Notes: a model not told the origin generated them from the sequence alone. A DNA stretch of 64,000 nucleotides from Mrakia gelida (GCA_024345305.1 BRON01000002.1:1984001-2048000); one strand, 5' to 3'. Positions 1 to 12,849 are shown, counted from the stretch's first letter. Numbers and translations: made by a program.

Positions 1-2483
1 ACGAGGGAAGAGAGAGAAGTCGCGTCAGTCGACGAGAACGAGACGAGGAAAGTGGAACTGGGGAGCTGGGGAGCTGGACTCACGCCATTGAGAACGAAGA
101 CGTGGTTAGGTCGACCTTGCTCGGAGAGGAACGCGAAGATTTCTCCGAAGACTGAGACGGTCGTGATCATGGCGAGGAACTGATCCGAAACGAAGGAAAA
201 TAAAGCGAGTCAGAAACGCGAGAGGAGACGCGACGAGGAGAAAAGACGCGTTCGAAGAGACTCACCTCGACGAGTGCGATAGCAGAGAGAGCTTCAGCCT
301 TCTTCTCTGGTCTGACCATCTCCATCATGCAACCCTTAGCGGCGGGAGCAGTTCCAGAGGCGAGAGGGATGACGGCGGCGGCGAGAAGCATGTGCCATCC
401 ACGAGAGGAGAATCCAACCGAGGCGGTGAGGACGGCGTCGGCGAACATGCTGATGGAGGAGAGGAACGAAGAGGTAAAGAGTCAGCTTCGGCGAAGGGGA
501 GCAAAAGGGACGAGCAGAGACGCGAAGATGGGACGAACGAGCAACGAAGGAAAGTCAAATCGAACGCTCGTCCGTGCTTGTTGTCGATAGGTTTCATGAT
601 GACGTTGAGATCGAGAGGTTCCTGATTGTGATACCCTTCGTCGAGACCCCAGACGAGATAGGGCTCGTACTGAACTGGATCGTCGGGGATGGCGCCTTTG
701 TACATCGAGACGGGTCGAGAGGGAGGGAGGGATGGAGGGAGGGATGGGACCGAGAAGAGTTTACGTCCTTTGGCGATGATTTTGGGGAAGAAGATGGTGA
801 GGAAGACGGCTCGGGATAGGGAGGTGATTGACATGCTGAGGGAAGGGAGGAGAGGGAGATCGAAGGTCAGTACGCGTCAAACCTTCGAAGCAGCGACGAA
901 GATTGAGAGACGTTCACTCACAGGTATCCGTTCTGAGTAGGTCGGAACTGGAAGAGGTTGGTAGCTGCCATCTGCAGCATGACTGGGACGTACGCCGTCG
1001 CTTCGACTCCGAGGAAGGATCCTATAGCGAGCAACGTCAACCCCCAAACCTTTCCTTTCCCTCCGTCTTCTCGTTCCGAGGGGAGCAGGATCTTGAGGCT
1101 TCGGAAAGCAGCGAAGAAGGATTTGTCGGCTTCTGGGTGGAGGGGTGGGGGAGCGATGTAGGGGAGGAAGAAGCGAGAGAGGAAGGTGGAGATGGTGAGG
1201 AGGACGAGGGTGATGATGGAGGGGAGAGGAGTTCCGTAGTGGTCTCCGAGCGATCCACCGATGGTGAATCCGATGGAGGTGGCGAGGAGAGAGATTCTGA
1301 GGAGAGAGAGAGGATGAGGTCAGCTCGAGGAGCTCGCTGGAAGAGAGAGCAACAGACGAAACGAACCCTTGAAGCGTCGCGAAAGCAGCCGTCGTTTCTT
1401 CTGGAGCTACGACCTCGGCGATATCTGGAGGAGGGAGAACAAGGGTCAGTCGGGGAAGAGTAATGAAGTGTGAAGGTGAGCCTGACTCACATGTGTTGGC
1501 GCTGAGCATGTACCCTGGTCCACCACCTGTTCGAAAAAAGCCAAAAGACGCGTCAGGGTCGTGAACAGACGGCGCGTCGAAACAGACTCGCTTCGATCTC
1601 AAACTCACCTAGAATGGTCAAAACTTGAGCAGCACAGATGATCTGAATCCCCCTCGAGTGTCCCTCGTAGACTGAGAGCCGATAACAAAAGCAAGAACAG
1701 CGGTTAACGAACGAGAGGGGCGACCCAAGAGAGCTCGAGCTCGAGGGAAACGAAAACTCACTTCCGATGATCTGGAAAACGTTCCTGATAGCTGACCAGG
1801 TGGTCTGCATCGTCAGAGCCGACCTGACCCCCCAGTGCTTGATGATCCACGTCGTGAGGAGGAGGTTGAGCACTCCGGCTATCTGAGCGAAGCCAAAGGA
1901 AGGACGAAGAAGAGGGTTCAGCGTTGTGGCTCGACGGGCTCCCCCGCCGAATCGAGAGCTCAATTCGTCCTTTCTCCCTTCCTTCCTTCCTCCTCCCCCT
2001 TCTCCTCCTTCCTCTGACTTCGCAGAGGCGAAAGGGAAGAAGGAGGATTGGCTGCTCTCGTCCCAGGAAGGGAAAATAAAAGGGTGCGAAGAACGAGAAC
2101 GAAAAGAGCGCAAAAAGAGAGAGAGGGAAGTGGACGACGACTCACCGTCGCTCCCAGAACCATGACTGAAACAGCTTGAGCTGCTCTCGTTTCTATCTCC
2201 TTCAAAGCACACCGGTCACCGACTCCCTCGAACGGTGGGTTGTGGTCGTAGTAGTTCTGACAACTGAACGTCCTGAACGCGAAAAGAAGAGGTGTGGCGG
2301 TCTGTTGAAAGAACCGAGAGCGAGCGAAGGTCAGCTCTCGCTTGAAGGAAGGGAGTAACAGAGGGGTTAGGGAATACTCACTACAACGAAGCTAACCAAA
2401 CTCGTTTCGATAAGGACCTTCCGATACGAGGCCTTGTCCGCGTGAGGGTGCTCGCTCACCAGTAATCTGGTCGTTTCGCGCAT
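1..2483 (-). CDS. MFS transporter, 3' end beyond the left edge (partial)
   Basis: A multi-exon membrane transporter of the major facilitator superfamily. The ATG at 2483 opens MRETTRLLVSEHPHADKASY, followed by a first helix interrupted by an intron. Later exons give a short luminal loop with two cysteines (CQNYYDHNPP, then GDRC), the segment TTWIIKHWGVRSALTMQ (the MFS loop 2-3 region), GGGPGYMLSANT, and GFTIGGSLGDHYG with a G-G-L-G-D-x-x-G pattern. A long central loop contains GLDEGYHNQEPLDLN. The reading continues to base 1 with VFLAMITTVSVFGEIFAFLSEQG, so the last helices and the stop are missing. The two-cysteine loop after helix 1 followed by E-x-x-A-A-Q recalls a fungus-specific branch of DHA1-like proton antiporters. 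Substrate is unknown. At least eight introns carry GTGAGT donors and CTGAC branches. The family call is firm; the subfamily is inference. Confidence 0.82.
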
Positions 2484-2966
2484 CTAGTAGGGGTGTAAAA
2501 AAAGGTGGGTAGGGATGTAGTTGGGAGTCAGAAGACCTTCGTAGGGAGGGAAGACGATTTCACGAGGAACAATACAGATCCTTCGTCTCGCTACAAATGA
2601 GCTTTTCCTCCTCCCCGTTATCGTCCTCGTTCCTTTCTTTTCTCCCCGCTTCGGCCAAAGTGCGCGATATCTTCTCATCGTGGCCGAGCGCTAAGCTGAG
2701 GTGGACGGAATGGAAAAATTGACAAGAAAAACGAGAAACAAGCAGAAATCGAAGAGAGAGATCGAGAAAGCAAAACCAAACGAAACGCGACGAGAAGGAA
2801 AGGCCCTTGGCCGAACGAGCTGAAACTCTCTCTCCTCCCTTCCCTCTCCACCCTCTCCCTCCCCCTTCCCCTTCGCTTCCCCCTCCTCCCCTCACTCACA
2901 CACACGGACTATCTCTCCCAACCAAACCCTCCGAGACCCAACCAAACTCTCCCCTCCCGCGCTTCC
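2484..2966. other. Intergenic gap between two minus-strand genes
   Basis: This gap holds the 5' flank of the MFS transporter and the 3' flank of the Rap1-like gene. It contains a pyrimidine-rich tract (about 2826-2895) and a short CA run (CACACACACA near 2898). No conserved coding segment or RNA gene is visible. Confidence 0.6.
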
Positions 2967-5900
2967 TCACGAGCGAAGCTGCGTCAACCTCGCGATGAAC
3001 TCCATGGGTCCGACTTTCGCCTGGAGCTCCTTCGTCTCCTGAGCCGTTCCTCGAAGCACGATCTCGTCTTCCTCCTTCGTCCACTCGTGCTCCATCTCCT
3101 GCTCCTCCCTCAACTTCTCGTCGGCGAGCTCGAAGTTGCCTCCTGCCTGTCGAAGGACCTGAACGGCGGCGAGGACGGGGATGTTCCACCTCTGAGCGGC
3201 AGCCATGCTCCAAGCCATCGCGGCTTCCTGCTTCCTCTTCTTCTCCGCCGCGGTGAGGACGGGCGGTGGAGGAACGACGTTGACGGTTGGAGGAGGGGGT
3301 GGAGCTTGGATGGGAGGAGTGGGAGGTTTCGAGGCGCGTCCGTTGGGCTTGATGGAGGACGATCCGACGAGTTCTTCGGACGCGCGGGCTCGCGAAGTCG
3401 ATGGTGTAGGAGATTCGGAAGGGAGGTTTCGGATTCGAGCTTGAGGAGGAGCGGGAGATCGACTGGCTGCTGTCCTGAAGGAGGTTCGAGTGGAGGAGAT
3501 GGCGTCGATGGCTTGAGACGCGACCGAGGTCAACGACGAGAGAACTCCCGAGACGGTGTTGGAGTACGAGCGAACGACTTGGACGACTTCCTTCTCAGGG
3601 CCTTGAGAGGAGAGATGGAAAGAAGTGAGGAGTCAAAGTCAGCAAGAGGGAGTAGACTCGAAATCGAGCGAAGTCTCGAGAGGTGAAGACAGCGACTCAC
3701 TCTCAGGACGCGCCGAAGGAGACTTCGACTTGGATGACCGTCGACTACTGGTAGACGACTTCCGAGGAACGATATCGAGGTGAGGGACTGTCTCTGCTCC
3801 TTCGACTCCGAGCGAAGGAAGTCTCCGAGCGACGACGACGGATCCCCCGTTCTTGCTCGTCGTCTTCTGAGGAGGTTCCGCCGACACTGCTGATCGACTC
3901 CTGGTGACTCTACCTGTCGGCTTGGGTGGTGATTCGACCGTATCCACGACGATCTGGGCTGGTCCGATGGGTCCACGTCCTTCCTGGTCGACCTCGGCCT
4001 CCTCGTCGTCGTCCTCGTCCCCGGCGAGTTGAAGACCTCCAGAGACGCCCGACACGTCGTACATCTCGTCTTCGTCGTCGTCGAAGTCGTCTCCCTGAGG
4101 CACGGAGAGTCGTTGCGTTTCGGGGAGAGCAGCAGCGAAAGCCTCGTCGTCGTCCATCGCCTTCGCGAGGTCGTCGTCCGAATCGTCGTCGTCCTCTTCT
4201 CCCTCTTGAGCCTCCTCTTCACGAACAGCGACCTCCGACTCGACTCCAGCCTTCGTCGATTCCCGAACCTCCTCGACGGTCGTCCTGAGCGATTCGACGA
4301 GAGCGCGTTGGTCCTCCTCGTCGTACTCCTCCACCTCCTCTTGGATCGGTGCAACGGCTCCTCCCTCGGCAGCGACAGGCTCCTCCTCCTGATCCATGGG
4401 CACGTCTGCACCAGCGGGTTGAGCTTCCTCGTCCTCTCGAAGACCATAGTCGGTGTCGTCTTGAGCCATCATGTCGTCGTCGGCTGGGTAGGCGTAGTCG
4501 TCCTCCTCCTGCTCCGGATCCTCCTCGACGGCGACTTCCTTGGGAGCTGCATCGTCGTCGACTCGAGAGGCTGATCGATCCCGGGGAGCAAGAGCGGTAC
4601 GAGCTCGTTTGGGAGAGGGAGGAGCCGAGGGAGAGGGGTGTCGCTCCTCCTCGATGGACGACGAACGAGCTCGTTTCTTGCCGTTGACCGGTTTCGAAGA
4701 GGATGCTGAAGCGTTTGAGGCCCTGCGAAGAGAGAGAGACGAAGGAGGAGCGCGAGTCAGTAAGAGGGAACAAGCTGAGAAAGCGGACGAGGAAATAGAG
4801 CGCGAAAACGAACCTCTTCTTCCCTCCTCCCTCCTTCTTCACCTCTCCAAACCCATCCTCGTACTTCCCATTCTTCCTCAGCTCCCAGCAAAGCTTATCG
4901 ATGATCGGATCCATCCTCTCCTTCCTCTTCCGGTACCGTTCCCTCCACGACGAATGCGGATGAGTTCGAGCCCAAGGCCAGCGACTGGCGTTCGCCTGAA
5001 GGGAACGAAGGATTCACGAGTCAGTTTCACTCCGTCGCGAAAGGAGAGGGAGGGAGAGGGAGGTATCTGGGGGTACTCACATCATCACAGAGGTAGCGAA
5101 ACATCTTCTCCCCTTTCCTCTTCATGGACTGAGTGCCTTCCTTGATCGTCCCTCGCTCCTGCTCTACCTCGACCTGAGCCATGTACTTGGTGAGAAGCTC
5201 GTCTTCCTCAGGGGTGAATCCGACTTTGGGTCTACAAACACACACACAAACATCCGACGAGGAAAACGTCCGTCCGTCAGCGCCGAAAAGACTATCGTGA
5301 GAAGAGAGGAAAGGGAAGGAGGGAAGACGCGTCGAGGACAGGACTCACCCCGATCGAACGAGGACCGCCGGTTTCCCAGCATCGATGCTCCTCTGAATCC
5401 ACTGGTAAGGGACGATATGCTTCCTCGTATCGGATCCGTAGCTGTTCTTGAGCGTCTTGGTCGAAGAGCTGTCCTTCGTGTCCTCGTTGACGATCAGAAC
5501 CGTCGCGTCCTTCTTCTCGTTCGTGAGGACTCCTCCGTAGCTCTGCACCACCAAACACCAAACGAACGAACAGACGAGCCACCAAGTTCCAATCAGCACT
5601 AGCTCGAAAGCTCATCATCGTCGGGACGACTCACCCTGATCCTCTTAGCCAGGTAAGGCATCTCTCGATCCAGACTCCTCGCGAGGTAGCAGACCAACTG
5701 ACTCCCTCCCTCGATGGTGGGCTTCACGAAGACGGGGTTCTGACTCTCGAGCTCCTTCCTCTTGAGCATCTTCCCAGTAGCGACGGTAGCGTGGACCCAG
5801 TGCCAGGGTCGAGCTCTCCAGATGATCTTGGAGTCGTTACGAGAATCGTCGGCGAGAGCAGACTGTCCGAAGGGAGTGCTGGGATCGACGAGTCGGAAGT

Positions 5901-7263
5901 CGGCGGTTTCGAGGTCTTCGAAGATACCACCGTGGGACTGGAGATTCGAGAGAAAGAAGGGAGAGAAGGGTTCAGTGTCCACTTGGGAGAGGAGGAAGAG
6001 GCCGAGAGAGACGAGTGAAAGGGAACTGACGGTGAGAAGCTCGGTGAGGTCTTGTCGGACCGAACCAGGGATCTTGTCTGCGATCCAGAACGAGAGAGGT
6101 GACCCATCTTTGGCCTTGTAGGCAATGGCCTTCGTAGGAGGCTCGACCTGAAGAGGGAACGACGGATGGCGAAGGTGAGGACGCGTCGAAACGAGGACGC
6201 GAAGGAAGGGACTCGAAACTGACCTTGGCCTCCTCCTCCTCGACCTTGGGCTCGACATCCGGCTCAGCAGACGGCTCTGGGGACTGAAGCACCCGATACC
6301 ACAGCCCGTCTGATCAGCCTCTGCTCGAGAACGAAGGCGAAAGAGAGACGGACGGGAAGGAAAGACTCACCACCTGCTCCTCAACGATCTCCTTCCTCCT
6401 CTCCTCAATCCAAGCCTCCAAACCCTTGATCCCAGTGACCGAGTCAAGGGTCTTCCTGATGATCTTCTGCGCCGTTGAAGCCGTGACGTCTCGTCCCATG
6501 ACAACGAGGGAAGCGCTGCTGTCGATGCTGCTCTTCTCGGGCCATACTCTAGAGAAGAAGAAGGAGGTCGAGGTTGGAGAGTGTGAGCTTCGAGATCTTG
6601 CCCTTGCTTCCCTTCCCTCCTCGCGACCGTATGTATGGACTCACCCTCCTAGACTGAGTACGAGCTGCTTGATCTGGCCAAATTCGGTCGAGCCAAACTT
6701 TCCGGTTGGGACGATCTTAAGACCGGAGAGAGGAAGAGCTTCGGAGGGAGCTGGAGGAGGTGGAGAGGAAGCGTCGTCGTTATCGTCGACGGGGAGGGCG
6801 AGAGGGTCGTCTTCTTGAGCAGGAGCGGGATCATCTTCTGGTTGAGGGGATGGGGATGGTTGGATTGGGATCTTGGACGAGGATGCGACTGGGGATGGGA
6901 GGATGGGAGCTGGAGCAGAAGGACGAGCGGCGGAGGAGGTGGACGAGGAAGCTCGCTGAAGGAAGGAGGCAGAAGAGAGAGAACGATGAGCTTCTTTCGC
7001 TCAAATTTGAGAGGAGGTTGTGGTGGATGGGATGAGCTTACAGCCATATTCTTCTTCACTATCTTTTCGATGACCTCTGTGACTTGAGGGAAGGATTCCT
7101 GAGAGCTGTCGAGCTCGTCGAACTCTTCCTCCTCCACCTGAGCTTGTCGTTTATGACTGGGACCGAGACTCTTGCGAGGAGGATTCACCTGCAGAGGGAA
7201 GAAATTGTTCAGCTCTACGTACGACCTCCTTCATCAGCCTGAGATACTCACGACGTTGACCAT
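2967..7263 (-). CDS. RAP1: Rap1-like telomere protein with BRCT repeats, Myb-like domain and RCT
   Basis: A large, mostly acidic nuclear protein. Exon 1 is only ATGGTCAACGTC (7252-7263), joined in frame to VNPPRKSLGP. Three BRCT-like units follow: one around 6370-6750 (KQLVLSLGGRVWP, then a conserved Trp in GLEAWIEE), a second around 5730-6150 (LTSHGGIFEDLETADF, ending HWVHATVATGKML) and a third around 5350-5690 (IRSYGGVLTNEKKDATVLIV, ending YQWIQRSIDAGK). Next comes a Rap1-type Myb unit, GFTPEEDELLTKYM, then HPHSSWRERYRKRKERMDPI. After a long Asp/Glu-rich region the C-terminus carries an RCT-like motif, HEWTKEEDEIVLRGT, closing with IARLTQLRS and TGA at 2967. The BRCT-Myb-acidic-RCT order is that of Rap1, which binds telomeric complexes and silencing factors. 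Three BRCTs rather than one is unusual. An unrelated BRCT/Myb factor is the alternative. Confidence 0.65.
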
Positions 7264-7451
7264 GTGGAGAAGGGAGGGATGGTGATCGTTTGAAGGTGAA
7301 CGAATGTCTCCTTCCGAAAGCTCACAACAAGTCGGGCGACTGCTTTCTCTTCCCTTCCCCCCAACGACTTCGACCCTCTCTCCTTCGGATCCCTTCCCTT
7401 TCCTCCCCTTCTCTCGGCTCTTCTCGAGAGTCACAGGAGACTCGGCTCGCC
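7264..7451. promoter_or_regulatory. Bidirectional promoter between the Rap1-like gene and shugoshin
   Basis: Only 188 bp separate two divergent start codons, so the core promoters of both genes must lie here or within their first exons. The shugoshin side is pyrimidine-rich (CTCTCTCC and CTTCCC blocks near 7370-7410). No TATA box is obvious. Confidence 0.55.
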
Positions 7452-10400
7452 ATGGTGTTATCAGCGGATGAAGGTGTTCCTCCTCAAGCGAGTGTTCCGC
7501 CCAAGAAGCCTCGCTCGGCAAACAAGCCAGGTAGGTCAACATCCCTTCCCTCCTTCCCTCCTTTCCCTCGCCCTCCCCTTCCTCTTCCTCCTGTACATCC
7601 CGCGTCTTCATCTTTGAGTACTGATATCCTCTTTTTCCTCCCTTACCACTTTTCAGAGGTTGAGCGATTGAAGGAGAGCATGTCCAACCTTCGGAAGCAG
7701 GCGAACGAAATCGTCAAGAACAACGTCGAGTATCGAAGGAAGAACGCCGTCTTAGAAGCAGAAACACTCAACCTCAAGGACGAGAACATCCTTCTCAGCA
7801 GCAGGAACGTAGAGTTGGTAGCAGAGCTGGAGAGGTGGAGAGCGAAACCTGTAGGGTTGGGAAACAGTCAAGAGAGTCAGGTCAGTCCGGTTCAGCCATC
7901 CTCTAGCTTCCCTTCCCTTCCCTCCCCCATCCCTCCTTCCTCCTTCTTCCCCTTCCTTCCCTTCCTCGAGCTCCCGTTCTTCGACTGGTGGGAGCAGAGG
8001 ATACTCGAGCGCCTCTCGGTCAAGCTCACATATGCTTCTTGGTCTTGGTCGTGGTAGATCATCCTCAACGTCGTCAACTCCCTTCTCCTCTCCATGCCCG
8101 CCCTCTCCGTCCTTCGGGATCAACTCGTCTCCAACTCTACTCCCAACCGACGAAACCATCCTCCCATACCACCCTCCCACCACATCCACAACTTCAGCGC
8201 TCTCCCTCCTCAAAAAGTCAGCATGACACCCGAAGGGCTGGATGCAGGAGACGTCCTCGAAGTCAACGAAGATGACCTCCCTCGGTTCGTTGAGCTCTCT
8301 CTCTCTCTCGATCCTTATCTCTAGCTCCTCCCCTCCCCTCCTTTCCCTTCCCTTTCAGTCTCGACCTCAATGCTCACCATCCTCTTCTCCCTTGCCTTCA
8401 CGTACACCAGCTACGAATCACCTCTCATGGCCCTCTCCTCCTCCCCATCCGACGGATCCATCGCCTCCTCCTCTTCCTCGTCCTCCCTCGGTCAAGTCGA
8501 AGTCGAACGCCATCCCAGCCTCTCCTCTCGCTCCCACTCTCGCAACTCTCGAGCTTCTCGTCGGTCCTCGGGTATGCTCTCTCTCGAGTCGGACGACTAT
8601 GCTCAACGTCGTCGGAAAAGTCCTACACCAGAGTCGGAGGACGGAGACGATCAGGAAATGGGAGTCATCCCGGACGAGCGACGCTGGAGCGGTGGAGATC
8701 TGAGCGAGGTCGAAGTCAGGGTCGAGGAGGTCTTTGACGAGCCGGAGATGGAGGTGATGACCAGTGTTGGGAAGGGAAAGATGAGAGCGGTGGAGGTCGA
8801 GGAGGTCGTTCGAGGACCCATCGTCGCGTCAGGATCGAAACCTCCCTCGTCGGCAACTTTGGCTCTCAAGACTCCCCTTCATCAACCCATCACGACCCTC
8901 GACGTCCCTCAGTCTAGGTTCCCGAGCTCCTCTTCCTCCGCCAGCCTCGCCGGCGGTGCTCCAAGGAAGGGTTCCTCGTCGTCGTCGCATCCGGAACCTT
9001 CGCCGTCCGTCGCAGGTCCCTCGTCCAAACCTCTCTCCTCGTCCTCCTCTTCCTCTCGGCCGATGTCCACTCCCTCGGCATCTCGCAAATCCTCCCAACC
9101 TCCTCCTCCCTCATCCTCTCGACCTTCCTCGGCCGCTTCCAACACCTCCTCAACCTCATCCTCCTCGACCATCAGAGCCACCAGCAAAGCCACGCCGACG
9201 ACTGCTTCAAAACCTCCAACCAAAGCTCAACCTGCTCCTATCAAACTCGCCTCCTCTACCGCTCCCAAATCAGCATCGACCTCCGCTCCTTCGAGAGCGA
9301 CGTCGGCAACAGCTTCCTCATCGACGAAGGAAACGACGTTGAAAAGGAGCGGATCGATGGTCAAGATGAAGGACCTCGCAGAGGCGTTGAGGAAGGCTCC
9401 AGTGCAGGAGGCGAACGCAGAGGCTTCATCTTCGAAGCTGCAGCTCCCAGCTCAAGGTCAGTGCTCGATTCTCGGTTCCGTTTCTGTTCTTGTTTTCGTT
9501 CTTCGCGCGTTCGTTCTGAACTGACTCGTCGCGTCGCTCTCCTCCTCTTATGTTCGCAGTTCCCTCTCCTCCAACTACACCGGCTGCCGATACCTCCACG
9601 GCAAGCTTCATCACTACCGCTACCGACATCAGCGAGGGATCCCAGGACGCCGACGGGGGTCGAAGAGGTCGACGAGCGAGCAAGAGCGTCAACTACAAGG
9701 AGCCGAGTCTTACAGCGTTCGTTCCCCTCCCTCCTCCTCGTCTCCTTTCTCTCTCTCCCTTTTCCTCTCGTTTTCTGACTGCTCGCCCTCCCTTCCTCCC
9801 GCTCTTCAACGCCCAACAGCAAGATGCGCAAACCCGCCTCCTCCCTCACCAACCCTCTCACCACCTCCTCCTCCTCCGAAACTCCCAAACCAACTCCCCG
9901 CTCCCAACCCTTCCCCACCCGACCTCACTCTCCCAGACCGCACGACGACACCCTCCCCACCGTCACACCCTCCTACGCCTCCCGAACCGTCGCTCCCCCT
10001 CCACCTCTCTCCTCAGCCGCCACGCGAAGGAAATCCGTCCTCCCCAAGAAGAAGTCGCTTCAGGATCTCAAGGAGCCGCCGGCGAAGAAGAAGGCGGTCA
10101 TCTCCTCGAGCTCGGACGAGGAGGACTCGAGCGAGTTCAGTGAGGAGGAGGGGATCATCGACGAAGAAGAGGAGGAGGAGGGTGTGGAGGATATCTTGTT
10201 GATCGAGGAAGAAGTGAGGGTGAAGAAGAAGGCTGTTGCTCGAAGTGGAGCTGGGAGTCGAAGGAAGGCACCAGCAGAGGATACGGACTCCTCGAACGAC
10301 GACGAGGAAGAAGCAGAAGATCAAGACGCGACTCCTCGGAACGCCGCCGCCAAACCTCGCTCGTCCTCCTCCACCTCCAAACCCCTCGCCTCATCATCAA

Positions 10401-10789
10401 CCCGCCCTCCAGCGAAGAAACAACCAGCAACAACAGTCACGCAACGACGAGGATCCTCCGCCCTTCTTCCCTCCGCCAGCTCTTCCACCTCCCTCGCGGA
10501 CGGAGACGACGGAGACGACGACAGCTACTCCTCCACTCCCAAAGCCTTCCGGATCATCACCCCCGCGCCGAGAGCGTCCATGGGTGCTTCGAAGAGGAGG
10601 GAGAGTGGGATGGTTCCGCTGGGGGTTAGTAATGGGGTTGGAGGTGCAGGAGGAACGACGGGTGGGGAGGGGGGAGGGAAGAAGGGAATCGCAGCGAGGG
10701 ATCAGGAGGGGGAGACGGCTGCTGTCGGTGCTGGGGAGGTGGGAGGAGTAAGGAGGGTCAGTAGGAGGGTCACGATGGGGACGGCGTAG
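7452..10789 (+). CDS. SGO1: Shugoshin, centromeric cohesion protector
   Basis: Shugoshin recruits PP2A to protect centromeric cohesin and supports kinetochore bi-orientation. After MVLSADEGVPPQ the second exon gives a coiled coil (VERLKESMSNLRKQ, then NNVEYRRKNAVLEAETLNLK, about residues 27-95), the SGO N-terminal dimerisation and PP2A-binding region. A very long Ser/Pro-rich, low-complexity middle follows. The family C-terminal basic motif is clear across a splice site at about 9720/9823: RRGRRASKSVNYKEPSLTA joined to KMRKP, matching the conserved V-x-Y-x-x-P-S-L-x-x-K-M-R-R-x pattern that reads phosphorylated H2A. A long acidic/basic tail (SSSSDEEDSSEFSEEEG) ends at TAG, 10787-10789. Exon 1 (7452-7530) joins exon 2 (from 7657) inside a Glu codon. 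Coiled coil and SGO box together make the call secure; exact splicing of the Ser-rich exons is less certain. Confidence 0.9.
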
Positions 10790-11099
10790 GCGTAGCTTTC
10801 TTGTTTTTGTTGAGTGGTAGGTTGGGTCGGGTGGGGGGGGGGATTTCCCGTGTCGCGTTTCCGTTCGTTTTCTCTTTTGCATTTCTCTTCGTCTCTTCTT
10901 CACTCCGGTTTCCCCTTGGGCTTTTTCTACTTTCGCTTCTTCTACACTCGTGCTCCCCTTTCTCTTTTGCTCTCCTATCTATTCGACGAACGCTTGCTTT
11001 GAAACTTGAACGCAGGAAAGAGCGTTCGTTCAATCGAGAGCCGAGCCGGGTCGACGCGTAAACGAACGAAGTCTCTGAGGATAAACTAGGGTTGTTTAG
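10790..11099. other. Convergent 3' intergenic gap
   Basis: The 3' ends of shugoshin (+) and the membrane-anchored lysine-rich protein (-) face each other here. The gap is pyrimidine-rich with a G run near 10832. Nothing gene-like is visible and no clear polyadenylation signal was identified. Confidence 0.5.
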
Positions 11100-12558
11100 C
11101 TAATCCCAAACCATCTTCCCGTTCATCCCCACCGAAGCCTTCATCCCGTGATCCTTCTTGGTCCCGCTGTAGGCGTCCATTCGAGCTCTGAGAAAACGAG
11201 ACGAAGGGAGAGGTCAGTTTCGGTTCGCGCGCGAGCTCGACGTGCTCCCTTCCTCTACACCTCCCTCAGCCTTGACTGAAGAACATGAAGGATTTAGCTC
11301 CCTCCCTCCCACGCTTCCCCACCCCTCACCCAAAACGAAAGAAAATGCGTATGCGACACTCACTTCTCCAACCCCTTCCTGTGCTCAGCAAGGACCCTCA
11401 ACCTCTCCTTCTCCGCCTCAGCTTTGGCATCCTTGACCTTCTCGTTCCTCGCCTTGTTCTGCTTTTGTTTCTTGGCTGCGTCGGCGGAGAGGGCAGCGTA
11501 GGCTGAACTTGAGGAGGAGGAGTGGTGGTTGGAGGAGGAGGAGAAGTTGGAGGAGGTGGTTTCTTTGAGAAACGAACGCAGAAACAAAACGAAGGAGGGA
11601 AAAGGTCAGCGATAGGGGGAGGGTAGAGGAGCGTTCTCGTTCCAAGGGCTGGTTCGAGTAGTCGAAGCGAAGCGGGGAGGAAAGGGCGGAAGAGAAAAAG
11701 AGGTGTTGAGCTCCCCTCTCGCGGTCGTTCGGTCGGACTCACTCTTCTTGATAGGAATCGTCTCCCAAGCTCCATCGTCCTTAGGAGGTTCCTCCCAGTA
11801 CCCCTGGTCCTGGGTGAGCAGCTCAGCGGGGATAGCTGCTGGGTCCTCTCCTTCGTCTGAGGAGGCAGGGAGGGGAGGGGAGGAAGGGGCTGGGAGGACC
11901 GGCGAGGAGATGGTTGGTTTGTAGGCGGGTGTGGAGGAGGAAGAGGAGGTGATCTTGATGACTCGTGCTGGAGGGAGGACGGGTGGGAGCATGCTGTGAG
12001 CGACGAAGAGGTGAGAAACGAGGTTAGTGAGGTAGTTTGAGGAAGGGAAGGAGGGAAAGAGGGAAAAGGAAGGAAGGGAAAGGGCTGAATCGATCAAGCT
12101 CACTCTTCTACACCTGTCTTTCCAGCCTTCTTCGCCTGCTTGTCGAACTGGACTTCAGCATCAGGCTTCTTGGTCTTCTTCTTCTTCCCTCCCTCCACGA
12201 CTGCTGCTGAAGGAGCCTCCTCGACGACGGGTTCGGGGGCAGGAGGAGGAGGAGGGGGAGGAGAGCTTGATGAGCTGGCAGCGGAGACGTCCTTCTTTGC
12301 TGACTTCTTCTTCGAAGCTTTTGAGGTGAGAGGAGTTGGAGGAGTAGGTTCAGCAGGTGCTCGAGGGGTAGGTGTGGTCTTCTTGGCTGCTGAGGTCTTC
12401 TTCTTCTTGGACTTGGACGAGGAGGAAGGGTCGGAGGTCGCTTCGAGGGAGGAGGAGGAAGAAGGGATGGGAGAGGTGACCTTCCAGAGGAGGTAGAGAG
12501 CCGGGGGGACCACGAGGGCGGTGAGGACGATGGAGGTGAAGGAGGTGGAGGAGGTCAT
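11100..12558 (-). CDS. Lysine-rich, N-terminally membrane-anchored protein of unknown function
   Basis: I do not recognise the family. From the ATG at 12558 the protein starts MTSSTSFTSIVLTALVVPPA with a hydrophobic helix to about residue 27 (LYLLWKV), then a long Ser/Lys/Pro-rich stretch with several poly-Lys blocks (SKSKKKKTSAAKK; GGKKKKTKKPDAEV). The second exon (about 11740-12000) is Pro/Ser-rich and ends GYWEEPPKDDGAWETIPIKK. The third contains a charged helix rich in Lys, Glu and Arg (KARNEKVKDAKAEAEKERLR), probably a coiled coil. The last exon encodes ARMDAYSGTKKDHGMKASVG and ends KMVWD with TAG at 11100. The compact, non-repetitive C-terminus looks conserved rather than random. The layout of an N-terminal anchor with a basic cytosolic tail would suit an ER-surface, ribosome- or RNA-interacting protein, but that is inference. 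Internal splice sites in the repetitive exons are uncertain. Confidence 0.6.
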
Positions 12559-12849
12559 GGCGAGTAACGAGCAAGCTTGGAGTCGGTTGAAGGAGAGCGA
12601 GTGAGAGTTGGTGGATCGAAGAAAGCGAGCTCGACCTCGCAGCGCTTCTCGTCGCGTCCTTCCCTTTTTTGTTTCGTCGTCGGGAAGGAAACTTTCTCTC
12701 TCCACCTTTCGAAAGACAAGTGGGGCGTGAAAGAGACGTCATAAAACCCAACCGAGAAAAAGTCTCGCGACTGAAAGGTGAACCAACCGCGTTGCTCCTC
12801 CCTCCTTCTCGAGCTCAACCAAACCAAACAACTTCCCACCCTCGCTCCC

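Noticed and set aside
7181..7192. GTG as a start for the Rap1-like protein
   Set aside because: The GTG follows an acceptor CTGCAG; the true ATG at 7263 lies in a 12-nt upstream exon with a GTGAGT donor.
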